Part shown: positions 6,225 to 12,695 of the stretch, in pieces | How the letters are laid out: every line of letters begins with the position of its first letter | How positions within the stretch are numbered: the stretch's first letter is position 1 | NCBI GenBank assembly: GCA_964393845.1 | Contig: CAYMUX010000084.1 | Location: 1-14,579, forward strand | Direction: 5' to 3' | DNA length: 14,579 nt | Origin: UBA6902 sp964393845 | Lineage (GTDB): Bacteria; Nitrospirota; Thermodesulfovibrionia; UBA6902 | The notes under the pieces: generated by a model | Seen by the model: the letters and a program-made list of their open reading frames with translations, nothing else | Databases searched by the model: none | Told to the model about the DNA's origin: nothing | Program-made: the position numbers and the translations under genes

Positions 6225-6857
6225 ATGTTAAGAATACTCATTGCTGATGATCATACAATTGTCCGTGAAGGGCTTAAGCAGATCCTGGCTGAAATGTCCG
6301 ATACGGTAATCACTGATGAAGCCAGTAATGGACAGGAAGTGCTGCATAAAGTATGGAACAATGATTACGATATGGTGCTCTTAGACATTTCCATGCCGGG
6401 AAGAAGCGGGCTTGAGATTTTAAAGCAATTAAAAAGTGATAAACCTTATCTTAAAATATTGATATTAAGCATGCACCCGGAGGAACAGTATGCTGTTCGT
6501 GCTTTAAAGGCAGGGGCGGCGGGGTATTTGACTAAAGAAAGCACGCCTAATGAATTGATTAATGCAATTGAAAAAATATCAGCAGGCAAGAAATATGTCA
6601 GCTCTTCTCTTGCCGAAACCCTGGCCTGTCACCTGGAAACTGCATTTGACAAACCGCTTCATGAGACTCTTTCGGATCGCGAATTTGAAGTTATGCGCAT
6701 GATAGCTTCAGGGAAGACAGTGAAAGAAATTGCAGAAGAATTATCTCTGAGTGTAAAAACCATAAGCACCTATCGGACCCGTATCCTTGAAAAAATGATT
6801 ATGAAGAACAATGCACAATTGACCCACTACACAATTCAAAATAAATTAGTAAACTGA
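6225..6857 (+). CDS. NarL/FixJ-family response regulator
   Basis: DNA-binding partner of the upstream kinase. The receiver domain (1-120) has the acidic pair D8/D9 in LIADDH, phospho-acceptor D54 in VLLDISMPG, Ser82 in place of the usual Thr/Ser, and K104 in YLTKES. The C-terminal LuxR/GerE helix-turn-helix runs from about residue 148 to 205 (LSDREFEVMRMIASGKTVKEIAEELSLSVKTISTYRTRILEKM). 210 residues, standard for the family. The 30-nt gap after the kinase with the same orientation indicates one operon. The ribosome site is weak. The regulated genes are not identified; the PilZ-like gene 274 bp downstream is a possible target by position only. Confidence 0.93.
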   Translation: MLRILIADDHTIVREGLKQILAEMSDTVITDEASNGQEVLHKVWNNDYDMVLLDISMPGRSGLEILKQLKSDKPYLKILILSMHPEEQYAVRALKAGAAGYLTKESTPNELINAIEKISAGKKYVSSSLAETLACHLETAFDKPLHETLSDREFEVMRMIASGKTVKEIAEELSLSVKTISTYRTRILEKMIMKNNAQLTHYTIQNKLVN

Positions 6858-6910
6858 TCTTTAAAGAATCCTTCCCTGGAGTCTTCAACAAATGTCCCCT
6901 GCCGAATTAT

Positions 6911-6975
6911 GTAGGACTAACCCCGACACTGTAATGAGTTCGAGTCTTACAAGAAAATCGGACTGAGACCGATTT
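6911..6975 (+). other. Two potential RNA hairpins after the response-regulator gene
   Basis: GTAGGACT (6911-6918) can pair with AGTCTTAC (6943-6950), using one G-U pair. AAATCGG (6955-6961) pairs with CCGATTT (6969-6975) around a 7-nt loop and is followed by a T-rich stretch. The second could be a weak terminator for the two-component operon. Together they could also be a structured leader for the PilZ-like gene. No known riboswitch consensus was recognised. Confidence 0.35.
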
Positions 6976-7043
6976 GATTTTATCTTAAAATGTCTTATGT
7001 TCTATCTTAGAAAAAACTTTCGCTATAAAAATAACTTCCATAT

Positions 7044-7054
7044 AGAAGGAGGTG
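7044..7054 (+). other. Orphan Shine-Dalgarno-like sequence
   Basis: AGAAGGAGGTG closely matches the complement of the 16S rRNA 3' end, but no ATG, GTG or TTG at normal spacing opens a frame. The PilZ-like gene 78 bp on has its own AAGGAGG. It may be a ribosome standby site, a degraded leader-peptide start or chance. Confidence 0.35.
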
Positions 7055-7131
7055 GTAAGAGAGGAGAGCACAGGTTTTAATAAACAAGAATAACCCGGTT
7101 CCTGAGAGGCTTTAAAAAAGGAGGCGTATTT

Positions 7132-7446
7132 ATGAGTGCTCCGTTTAAGAAAATAGTTAATTTAAAAGCCAGGCTTTCATCAAACGACACGATTCATTCA
7201 GGAATAATAGAGAAATTTTTTAAAGACACTTTATATATAAGAGCTGTCTCAAAGAAGCCATCTTCGGATTTTGCTCCGGGTAAATTGCTCAGTGTAAATT
7301 TTCAGGTAAATTCCGGAAATACAGTATGTCTGGAATGCAAAGTGAAATGGTCATATAAAACTCCGCCTTACGGGATAACTGTAAGTTTAGGCATGGAAGT
7401 TATTCAGCCGGATAATTACTACAATGAATTGCTCCGGGTCGTGTAA
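7132..7446 (+). CDS. Small PilZ-like protein
   Basis: A 104-residue soluble protein with no signal peptide. The all-beta pattern and the ending YGITVSLGMEVIQPDNYYNELLR resemble PilZ domains, the c-di-GMP receptor fold. The N-terminal arginine motif is weak (NLKARLSSN) and the D/N-x-S-x-x-G motif is poorly matched (KDTLYI), so it may not bind c-di-GMP. A strong AAGGAGG ribosome site precedes the ATG. It follows the two-component operon in the same direction but after 274 bp, so it probably has its own promoter. The PilZ assignment is moderate; its role is unknown. Confidence 0.6.
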   Translation: MSAPFKKIVNLKARLSSNDTIHSGIIEKFFKDTLYIRAVSKKPSSDFAPGKLLSVNFQVNSGNTVCLECKVKWSYKTPPYGITVSLGMEVIQPDNYYNELLRVV

Positions 7447-7476
7447 AAAGAATCAATGCCTTTTGAATTATTGCGA

Positions 7477-8652
7477 TTAAATTATCTTCCCGATTCTCTC
7501 TATAGCCTCTTTGATCCGCTTCACCGGGACGGTCAATGCAAATCTTACATATCCTTCACCGGGGGCCCCGAATCCATTGCCGGGTGTTGTGAGAATGCCC
7601 GCGTTATTCAGCAAATGGACCGTGAAATCCATTGAAGAGAATCCTTTTGGACATTTGGCCCAGAGGTAAAAGGTTGCTTTAGGCTTATTCGCTTCAAAGC
7701 CGAGCTTTTTCAGTCCTTCATATAAGGCGTCTCTTCTTCCCTGATACAAGTCTCTGATTTTTTTCAGCATGTTATCGTTAGTGTTAAGTGCCTCGATGCC
7801 TGCCTCCTGAATGGCCTGAAAAACTCCTGAATCAAGATTTGTCTTAATCTTCCCAAGCCCTGCAATCGCATCTTTATTCCCGACCGCAAAACCGATCCTC
7901 CAGCCAGTCATGTTATATGTTTTAGACAGAGAATGAAATTCAATCCCTACGTCTTTGGCGCCGGGAATCTGGAGAAAGCTCAAGGGTTTTTGATTGTCGT
8001 AATAGATTTCAGAATAAGCGGCATCATGACAGACCATAATATTATTCTTTGCGGCAAAGCTGACAACATCTTTGTAAAAAGCCCTCCCCGCGCAGGCGGA
8101 AGTCGGATTATTGGGATAATTCACAAACATTAATTTTGCTTTCTTAAGAACATTATCAGGTATAGCTTTTAAATCCGGCAGATAGTCGTTTTTCTCAAGC
8201 AGAGGCATAATGTGACTTTTTCCGCCGGCGAACATTGTGGCGACAGGATAAACCGGATATCCCGGAGAAGGGACAAGCACAACATCTCCAGGGTTTATGA
8301 ATGCAAGAGGAATGTGTCCTATGCCTTCTTTTGAACCGATAAGAGAAAGGACTTCTGTGCCCGGGTCCAAGGTTACATTGAATCTCATTTTGTACCAGTC
8401 AGCGACCGCCTGCCTGAATGACGGCATCCCGGAGTAAGACGGGTATTGATGATGCGCCGGGTTTTTCACCGCTTTCCTCATTCTCTCTACGATGTGTTTG
8501 GGTGTAGGTGTATCAGGGTCTCCGATGCTTAAGTCAATAAGGTCAACGCCTTTGCTTAGGGCCGCTTGCTTCATCTTGTCAATGGTTGCAAACAAATATG
8601 GCGGAAGATTTTTTACCCTTCCGGCAAGTTCAATGGAAATTTTATTGCGCAA
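7477..8652 (-). CDS. dapL: LL-diaminopimelate aminotransferase (DapL-type class I aminotransferase)
   Basis: PLP enzyme that would convert tetrahydrodipicolinate directly to LL-diaminopimelate for lysine and peptidoglycan. The N-terminal run VKNLPPYLFATIDKMKQAALSKGVDLIDLSIGDPDTPTP matches the DapL group of Geobacter, methanogens and relatives. PLP contacts visible: N182 in NYPNNPTSA, D210 and Y213 in CHDAAYSEI, Schiff-base K244 in SLSKTYNMTGWRIGF, and the C-terminal substrate Arg in GYVRFALTVP. 391 residues, normal. The start is TTG at 8652, supported by GGAGG (8659-8663) 6 nt upstream. It converges with the PilZ-like gene across 30 bp. A related alanine/aspartate aminotransferase (AlaC-like) is the main alternative. 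Confidence 0.82.
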   Translation of the reverse strand: MRNKISIELAGRVKNLPPYLFATIDKMKQAALSKGVDLIDLSIGDPDTPTPKHIVERMRKAVKNPAHHQYPSYSGMPSFRQAVADWYKMRFNVTLDPGTEVLSLIGSKEGIGHIPLAFINPGDVVLVPSPGYPVYPVATMFAGGKSHIMPLLEKNDYLPDLKAIPDNVLKKAKLMFVNYPNNPTSACAGRAFYKDVVSFAAKNNIMVCHDAAYSEIYYDNQKPLSFLQIPGAKDVGIEFHSLSKTYNMTGWRIGFAVGNKDAIAGLGKIKTNLDSGVFQAIQEAGIEALNTNDNMLKKIRDLYQGRRDALYEGLKKLGFEANKPKATFYLWAKCPKGFSSMDFTVHLLNNAGILTTPGNGFGAPGEGYVRFALTVPVKRIKEAIERIGKII

Positions 8653-8688
8653 TTCAGGCCTCCTGAAAAATTTGTTATAAAGGAAAAT

Positions 8689-8718
8689 ATTATAAGGAGT
8701 TTGATTGATTTATTGCAA
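8689..8718 (-). promoter_or_regulatory. Candidate sigma70 promoter for dapL
   Basis: On the minus strand TTGCAA (8718-8713), an 18-nt spacer, then a perfect TATAAT (8694-8689), about 36 nt before the TTG start. It lies in the 77-bp gap after the TauE gene, so dapL can be transcribed apart from it. Confidence 0.5.
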
Positions 8719-8729
8719 AGAAATAATAT

Positions 8730-9704
8730 CTATATGAAAAATTGCAGAATATATTTCACAGCAAGGAACAGAATTATCGAGCCAAGCATAATTTTAATAA
8801 ATTTCTGCGGCATGAATTTCTGAAATCTTGCCCCTAAATACATGCCGGCAAATCCCCCGGCGCCGAACAGGAATCCCAGCAGCCAGTCCGGCGACGTGGA
8901 AAGCCCCTGCTTTGCAGGCATGATACTATAGAGAGCGACACCGGCAATTGACGTTAAAAATGTCCCCATCAAAGCGGCTCCTGCAACCGTATAAACAGGC
9001 AGGTGGAAAACCGCGACGCAGAATGGAGCAATAATTGCGCCTCCCCCGATGCCGTATGTTCCGCCTATTATCCCTACAATAAATGCAAGCAGAAACATTG
9101 CAGGAGTACTGTATGAAAACTTCTCACCCCAGAATTCATATTCCACCTTTGAAAGGCTGAATGAAAGCGTCTTTACGACCGCCTCCTTTGGAAGCCCCGA
9201 TGCAAGCCGGGCATGCTGCTGTTTCTTAAGCTCTTCAGTCCTCTGTTTGAATTTTTCCTCCAGGGCCTTCATTTGACTTTTTCCTTTTGCGGCCTTGCCG
9301 GTCGTTTCATAAAATAAACGGCTGCCGATGTAAAGCAGGACACCGCCTACAAAAAGCTTGAAGGCCCTCGGGTCGGGCAGATACAGAATTCTGAGGTAGT
9401 AACCTATGAACACCCCCGGCAATGTCCCGACAATCACAATCCATGTCAGCGGCCAGGCCATGCGCCCTTCTTTAATATACCGGTAGACCCCGCTTGGGAT
9501 CGCGACTATGTTAAATACAAAGTTGGTTGCGCTGACTGAAGGGCTTGTATATTTGAGGAAGTCCATCTGAAACGGTAGGAGAAGAAACGCGCCTGAAACC
9601 CCGCCCATGGAAGTGAAAAAGGAGACGACCAATGCGACTAACGGAGGTATAAATATATAAGTTTTGACTCCTGATACAGGGAAAATAAATTCCAGGAATT
9701 CCAT
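8730..9704 (-). CDS. TauE/SafE-family membrane transporter with a large charged loop
   Basis: Polytopic inner-membrane protein of the family that exports sulfite or organosulfur anions; the substrate here is not shown. The two internal repeats are visible as GGVSGAFLLLPF (34-45) and GGTYGIGGGAIIAPF (214-228). About four helices come before and four after a charged loop (about 135-197; KGKSQMKALEEKFKQRTEELKKQQHARL) that looks like a short coiled coil. The 324-residue length exceeds the usual 250-270 because of this loop. The start ATG lies 3 nt after the stop of the HAD gene, so the two are surely co-transcribed. The link to that HAD protein is unexplained. Confidence 0.87.
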   Translation of the reverse strand: MEFLEFIFPVSGVKTYIFIPPLVALVVSFFTSMGGVSGAFLLLPFQMDFLKYTSPSVSATNFVFNIVAIPSGVYRYIKEGRMAWPLTWIVIVGTLPGVFIGYYLRILYLPDPRAFKLFVGGVLLYIGSRLFYETTGKAAKGKSQMKALEEKFKQRTEELKKQQHARLASGLPKEAVVKTLSFSLSKVEYEFWGEKFSYSTPAMFLLAFIVGIIGGTYGIGGGAIIAPFCVAVFHLPVYTVAGAALMGTFLTSIAGVALYSIMPAKQGLSTSPDWLLGFLFGAGGFAGMYLGARFQKFMPQKFIKIMLGSIILFLAVKYILQFFI

Positions 9705-9707
9705 ATA

Positions 9708-10178
9708 TTAATACCTGAGCGTTGCCTTGAGCCGTTTGGGATAAAGAAGGAGATCGAGAGCGGCAATTATGCTTGTGACATGAACTTCACCTGCCATCAT
9801 TATATCAACTGCGCAGCCTTCACCGCCGGTCACGGCAACGCCGATCCGCGCGGCCCTGAGCATCTTTCTGTCATTATTGCCATTGCCGAATGCAACGACT
9901 GAAATAGCGGCGAGCCTTTCCACATATTCTTCCTTCTGGAGGTCATGGTATTCACCTTCCAATACATGTACTTCACATTGAATGCCCTTTAGTTCCGACT
10001 TGGCCGTTCCAAACGTATCGGAAGTCAGCACATGGAGGGACAGGGATTCAGACAGCTTGTTCAGGCGCTCCTTTACACCGGGGATCAGTTTTCCGTCAAA
10101 TGACAGAGTTCCCGTAAAATCGGACACGAGGTGTTTCAGTTTAACGGCGCCAAAACCGGGAATATCTATTTCCAGCAT
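9708..10178 (-). CDS. Small HAD-family hydrolase (soluble P-type-ATPase-like)
   Basis: A 156-residue cytoplasmic HAD-fold protein. Motif I is HLVSDFTGTLS with D20; the Thr two positions on, followed by Gly-Thr, recalls the DKTGT of P-type ATPases rather than the DxD of phosphatases. Motif II is LTSDT. Motif IV is AFGNGNNDRKML (98-107). There is no cap-domain insertion. This matches the soluble P-type-ATPase-like HAD group, whose substrates are mostly unknown. AGGGGAG precedes the ATG. It is translated just ahead of the TauE-type transporter with a 3-nt gap. A role in phosphate chemistry is inferred from the fold only. Confidence 0.85.
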   Translation of the reverse strand: MLEIDIPGFGAVKLKHLVSDFTGTLSFDGKLIPGVKERLNKLSESLSLHVLTSDTFGTAKSELKGIQCEVHVLEGEYHDLQKEEYVERLAAISVVAFGNGNNDRKMLRAARIGVAVTGGEGCAVDIMMAGEVHVTSIIAALDLLLYPKRLKATLRY

Positions 10179-10205
10179 AAACTCCCCTCTGATTGATATT
10201 GCATA

Positions 10206-10234
10206 AATATATCAGAAATACATCCTCAATGCAA
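10206..10234 (-). promoter_or_regulatory. Candidate promoter for the HAD-TauE operon
   Basis: On the minus strand TTGCAT (10234-10229), a 17-nt spacer, then TATATT (10211-10206), 27 nt before the HAD start. The -35 match is modest. It lies between the gene and a MITE that begins at 10254. Confidence 0.35.
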
Positions 10235-10253
10235 AAGAAAAATGAATGAGTAG

Positions 10254-10399
10254 GTAACCATTCAGTTACGGGTGGTTATTACCCCCCTTTGGAAAAGGGG
10301 GGCGAGGGGGGATTATTAAAATTCATTCTATAAAATCTCCCCTAACCCCTCTTTTCCAAAGAGGGGAATTATCCAATCCACCCGTAACTGAATGGTTAC
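10254..10399. mobile_element. 146-bp MITE with 22-bp terminal inverted repeats and 8-bp target duplication
   Basis: The ends 10254-10275 (starting GTAACCATTCAGTTAC) and 10378-10399 are perfect 22-bp inverted copies. ATGAGTAG flanks the element directly on both sides (10246-10253 and 10400-10407). GTAA termini with an 8-bp duplication are hallmarks of the IS66 family, so this is probably an IS66-type non-autonomous element; there is no room for a transposase. Each terminal repeat itself contains a GTAAC/GTTAC mini-hairpin. The interior carries two inverted copies (10281-10317 and 10332-10368) of the CCCCTCTTT repeat unit also found inside the GT4 gene. Confidence 0.82.
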
Positions 10400-10403
10400 A
10401 TGA

Positions 10404-10431
10404 GTAGGGGCATGGCGCGCCATGCCCCTAC
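10404..10431. repeat. 28-bp perfect palindrome giving the stop codon of the rescue-factor gene
   Basis: The half-sequence GTAGGGGCATGGCG is followed by its reverse complement. Read on the minus strand, its first bases supply TAG, the stop codon of the neighbouring gene (10430-10428). Its other end overlaps the right target duplication of the MITE. Confidence 0.9.
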
Positions 10432-10844
10432 ACTTCGTCAATATTTCTCGTTAAGGAACGATTCGCTTTTTTTCGGGATTTTATATGCTTCTCTGCGAGC
10501 ATCTTTTCTTTGGCGCGTTTTGAGCGTTTGCGCTTTTGTCTTTTGATTTTCGCAATGCGCTGTTCTTCTTCGCTTTCCATCCCTTTTATTGAACGCTCTA
10601 TTTTTTCAAAAAGCAGCGCCCGTGCATAATACCGGTTCAGGCCCTGCGTACGGGCCTTCTGGCATTTTACTTCAATGCCAGTAGGTATGTGTTTAAGATA
10701 AACACAGGTTGCTACCTTATTGACATTCTGCCCGCCCCTGCCGCCTGAGCGGACAAAGGATTCCTCGATGTCCTTTTCATAAATGCCGAGGCTGTCGAAT
10801 TTTTCTCTCAGCGAGTTTTCTTTTTCAGGGCTTACCGGGAACAT
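10428..10844 (-). CDS. GGQ release-factor-like ribosome-rescue protein (MTRFR/C12orf65-like)
   Basis: A 138-residue protein with only the peptidyl-tRNA hydrolysis domain of class I release factors. The catalytic GGQ is at residues 37-39 in FVRSGGRGGQNVNK. KHIPTGIEVKCQKARTQGLNRYYA follows as in MTRFR relatives. A long basic tail (about 100-130, RQKRKRSKRAKEKMLAEKH) would bind rRNA. No codon-recognition domain is present, so it should release nascent chains from stalled ribosomes or split 50S subunits rather than at stop codons. The pattern is closer to MTRFR than to ArfB. The stop codon lies inside a 28-bp palindrome, so the last residues (DEV) may be altered from the ancestral end. No Shine-Dalgarno precedes the ATG; a promoter abuts it. 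Confidence 0.83.
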   Translation of the reverse strand: MFPVSPEKENSLREKFDSLGIYEKDIEESFVRSGGRGGQNVNKVATCVYLKHIPTGIEVKCQKARTQGLNRYYARALLFEKIERSIKGMESEEEQRIAKIKRQKRKRSKRAKEKMLAEKHIKSRKKANRSLTRNIDEV

Positions 10845-10849
10845 GATAA

Positions 10850-10879
10850 ATTATAAGGTCCGGGGATACTATGATTCAA
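10850..10879 (-). promoter_or_regulatory. Candidate promoter abutting the rescue-factor start (possibly leaderless)
   Basis: On the minus strand TTGAAT (10879-10874), 18 nt, then a perfect TATAAT (10855-10850). The -10 box ends 5 nt before the ATG at 10844, so transcription would begin at or next to the start codon. Confidence 0.45.
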
Positions 10880-10887
10880 GGGGGAAT

Positions 10888-10915
10888 GTAAGGGCACGGC
10901 GCGCCGTGCCCCTAC
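10888..10915. repeat. 28-bp near-perfect palindrome, GTAGGGGC class
   Basis: GTAAGGGCACGGCG followed by CGCCGTGCCCCTAC. It is identical to the hisH-end copy (4263-4290) except for one base in the left arm. It lies in the divergent gap between the rescue-factor gene (-) and the cytochrome operon (+). With the copy at 10404 it brackets the rescue-factor gene. Confidence 0.88.
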
Positions 10916-10983
10916 ACAACCAGGCAAGGGAGGATGGATTAGCGGATATAAGATGTAATTATATGTTGATTATATTTTTTATT

Positions 10984-11012
10984 TTGACACCTGAAAACAT
11001 TTTAAGTATACT
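10984..11012 (+). promoter_or_regulatory. Near-consensus sigma70 promoter of the cytochrome operon
   Basis: A perfect TTGACA (10984-10989), a 17-nt spacer and TATACT (11007-11012, 5 of 6 bases), about 65 nt before the cytochrome start codon. No activator site was recognised. Confidence 0.75.
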
Positions 11013-11077
11013 TTTATTCCAGTGTCGCAATTCTTTTAGGCTTTTCTTAAATTAAAAAATTAAGGGGTATTAAAACG

Positions 11078-11719
11078 ATGAAACGCCTAAGTTTTACGCT
11101 TTATACGTTTATATTATTCAGTAGTCTTTTATTCCTGCCGTTGAGTTCAAATAATATATTTGCTGCTCATGAGGAGGCTGCGCATGCAGCTCCGCATGAC
11201 GAATTACCGGGAGAGGTCCCTTTTGACAGACCTGTAGAGGAGATTCAGAAATATATCGCTCCCATGAATGAATTAAATGTATTCCCGTGCTCGGATTGCC
11301 ATGATAAGGATTGGGAACCGAATTATGAAAGAAGAGATTTGGCAGATCCGCATGATGTAGTCCCTGTCCCATTTATGAACCATGACTCGGAAAACAGGTG
11401 GTGCCTTGATTGCCACAGCGCAAAGACAAGGGACAAGTTCCAACTTTTAAATGGTAAGCTGGTTGAGTTTAATGAATATTACAGGGTATGTGAACAATGT
11501 CATAAAAGGGTCTACCGCGAATGGAAGATGGGTGTTCACGGCAAGAGGACAGGATACTGGAACGGGGAAAAGCAGTGGCTGCACTGCACCCAGTGTCATG
11601 ATCCGCACAACCCGCCGTTTAAGGCAATAAAACCCGATCCGGTCCCCAGGACTCCGTTAAACGTGAGGACTTCTTCATCGGGGGAAGAACATCAATCTTC
11701 AGCAGAAACCAAGCATTGA
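11078..11719 (+). CDS. Periplasmic tetraheme cytochrome c
   Basis: Electron carrier subunit of a membrane quinone-linked complex. An N-terminal signal peptide (MKRLSFTLYTFILFSSLLFL..., probably cut near residue 30 after IFAA) sends it to the periplasm. Four CxxCH heme sites are visible: C71-H75, C109-H113, C138-H142 and C170-H174. Several further His residues (for example in DPHDVV, MNHD, GVHGKR) could be distal ligands. 213 residues, ending in a Ser/Glu-rich tail. A modest AGGGG ribosome site precedes the ATG. It is first in an operon with the FeS and NrfD-type genes, the order seen in nrfBCD, in Geobacter Cbc4 (tetraheme cytochrome-FeS-NrfD) and in dsrJOP. Four hemes argue against triheme DsrJ. 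The partner acceptor is unknown. Confidence 0.9.
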   Translation: MKRLSFTLYTFILFSSLLFLPLSSNNIFAAHEEAAHAAPHDELPGEVPFDRPVEEIQKYIAPMNELNVFPCSDCHDKDWEPNYERRDLADPHDVVPVPFMNHDSENRWCLDCHSAKTRDKFQLLNGKLVEFNEYYRVCEQCHKRVYREWKMGVHGKRTGYWNGEKQWLHCTQCHDPHNPPFKAIKPDPVPRTPLNVRTSSSGEEHQSSAETKH

Positions 11720-11741
11720 TTAATTATTTGGAGGCGGTCCA

Positions 11742-12683
11742 ATGTCAGATGATATAAAAGGAAAAGACAAGAGCCTGATCACAAGAAGAAAATTTTTGGC
11801 AGGTCTTACCGCAGGCGCTGCCGCTGCTGCGATTCCTGCGGGCGATGCCGGTGCATCTGCGTTTGAAGAATTATTCAGACAGCATTACAAGCGGCTTGAT
11901 GCGGATGATTTAAAAGACATCCTCGCAAAAATGGAAGAGGAGTTGTCTTTTAAATACGGGAAAGAAGTCCATGCAAAGGCAACGCCTCCCATGAACAACA
12001 CGGTGTTCGGCTATGCGCTTGACCTTTCGAGATGCATCGGCTGCAGAAGATGTGTCTATGCATGCGTTAAAGAAAATAATCTTTCCAGAGACCCCCAGAT
12101 CCAATGGATAAAAGTCCTGGAGTTTCATAAAAACAACAATAAATGGCAGGGGCTTGAACATTCAAACCGCTACTATAACCCTGAACAGGTTCCGGAGAAG
12201 GGCCGCTTTTATGTCCCGGTTCAATGTCAGCAATGCAAAAAGCCGGCTTGCGTAAAAGTCTGTCCTGTGCAAGCAACCTGGCAGGAGCCCGACGGGATAG
12301 TAGTCGTTGATTATAACTGGTGTATCGGATGCCGTTTCTGTATGGCCGCGTGTCCATACGGCGCAAGGAGCTTTAATTGGGGCCAGCCCTCCATACCGAA
12401 AGAAGAATTTACCCCTGTGATCCACTATCTGGGCAACAGGCCCCAATATAAAGGGGTCGTCGGCAAGTGCACATTCTGTATTCAACGTTCTAGAGAGGGC
12501 AGATATACTGCATGTGTCGAAGCCTGTCCCGTAGGGGCGAGAAAGTTCGGCAACATGATGGACCCGAACAGTGAGATACGTTATATTCTCGAAAACATGA
12601 AAGTGTTCAGACTTAAAGAAGAGCTTGATACCAACCCGAAATTCTTTTACTTCTTCAGTATGGGTACGGGTGTTAAAAGTTAG
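11742..12683 (+). CDS. Tat-exported ferredoxin-type protein with four [4Fe-4S] clusters
   Basis: Electron-transfer subunit between the membrane protein and the cytochrome. The N-terminus has a twin-arginine signal, TRRKFLAGLTAG with R15/R16, followed by an Ala-rich hydrophobic stretch, so it works in the periplasm. Sixteen cluster cysteines are visible: C98/101/104/108, C162/165/170/174, C194/197/200/204 and C243/246/258/262, as in NrfC, HybA and DsrO relatives. 313 residues. GGAGG lies just before the ATG, 22 nt after the cytochrome stop. No molybdopterin catalytic subunit lies beside it, so the complex probably carries electrons between quinone and cytochrome rather than reducing a substrate itself. 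This is inference from the operon. Confidence 0.92.
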   Translation: MSDDIKGKDKSLITRRKFLAGLTAGAAAAAIPAGDAGASAFEELFRQHYKRLDADDLKDILAKMEEELSFKYGKEVHAKATPPMNNTVFGYALDLSRCIGCRRCVYACVKENNLSRDPQIQWIKVLEFHKNNNKWQGLEHSNRYYNPEQVPEKGRFYVPVQCQQCKKPACVKVCPVQATWQEPDGIVVVDYNWCIGCRFCMAACPYGARSFNWGQPSIPKEEFTPVIHYLGNRPQYKGVVGKCTFCIQRSREGRYTACVEACPVGARKFGNMMDPNSEIRYILENMKVFRLKEELDTNPKFFYFFSMGTGVKS

Positions 12684-12695
12684 AGGAGAGGTAAC

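Noticed and set aside
6938..6946. GTTCGAGTC resembling a tRNA T-loop
   Set aside because: No acceptor stem, D-arm or anticodon arm can be drawn around it at proper spacing.
6858..7131. c-di-GMP (GEMM) riboswitch before the PilZ-like gene
   Set aside because: The hairpins and loops do not match the GEMM-I or GEMM-II consensus that I know.
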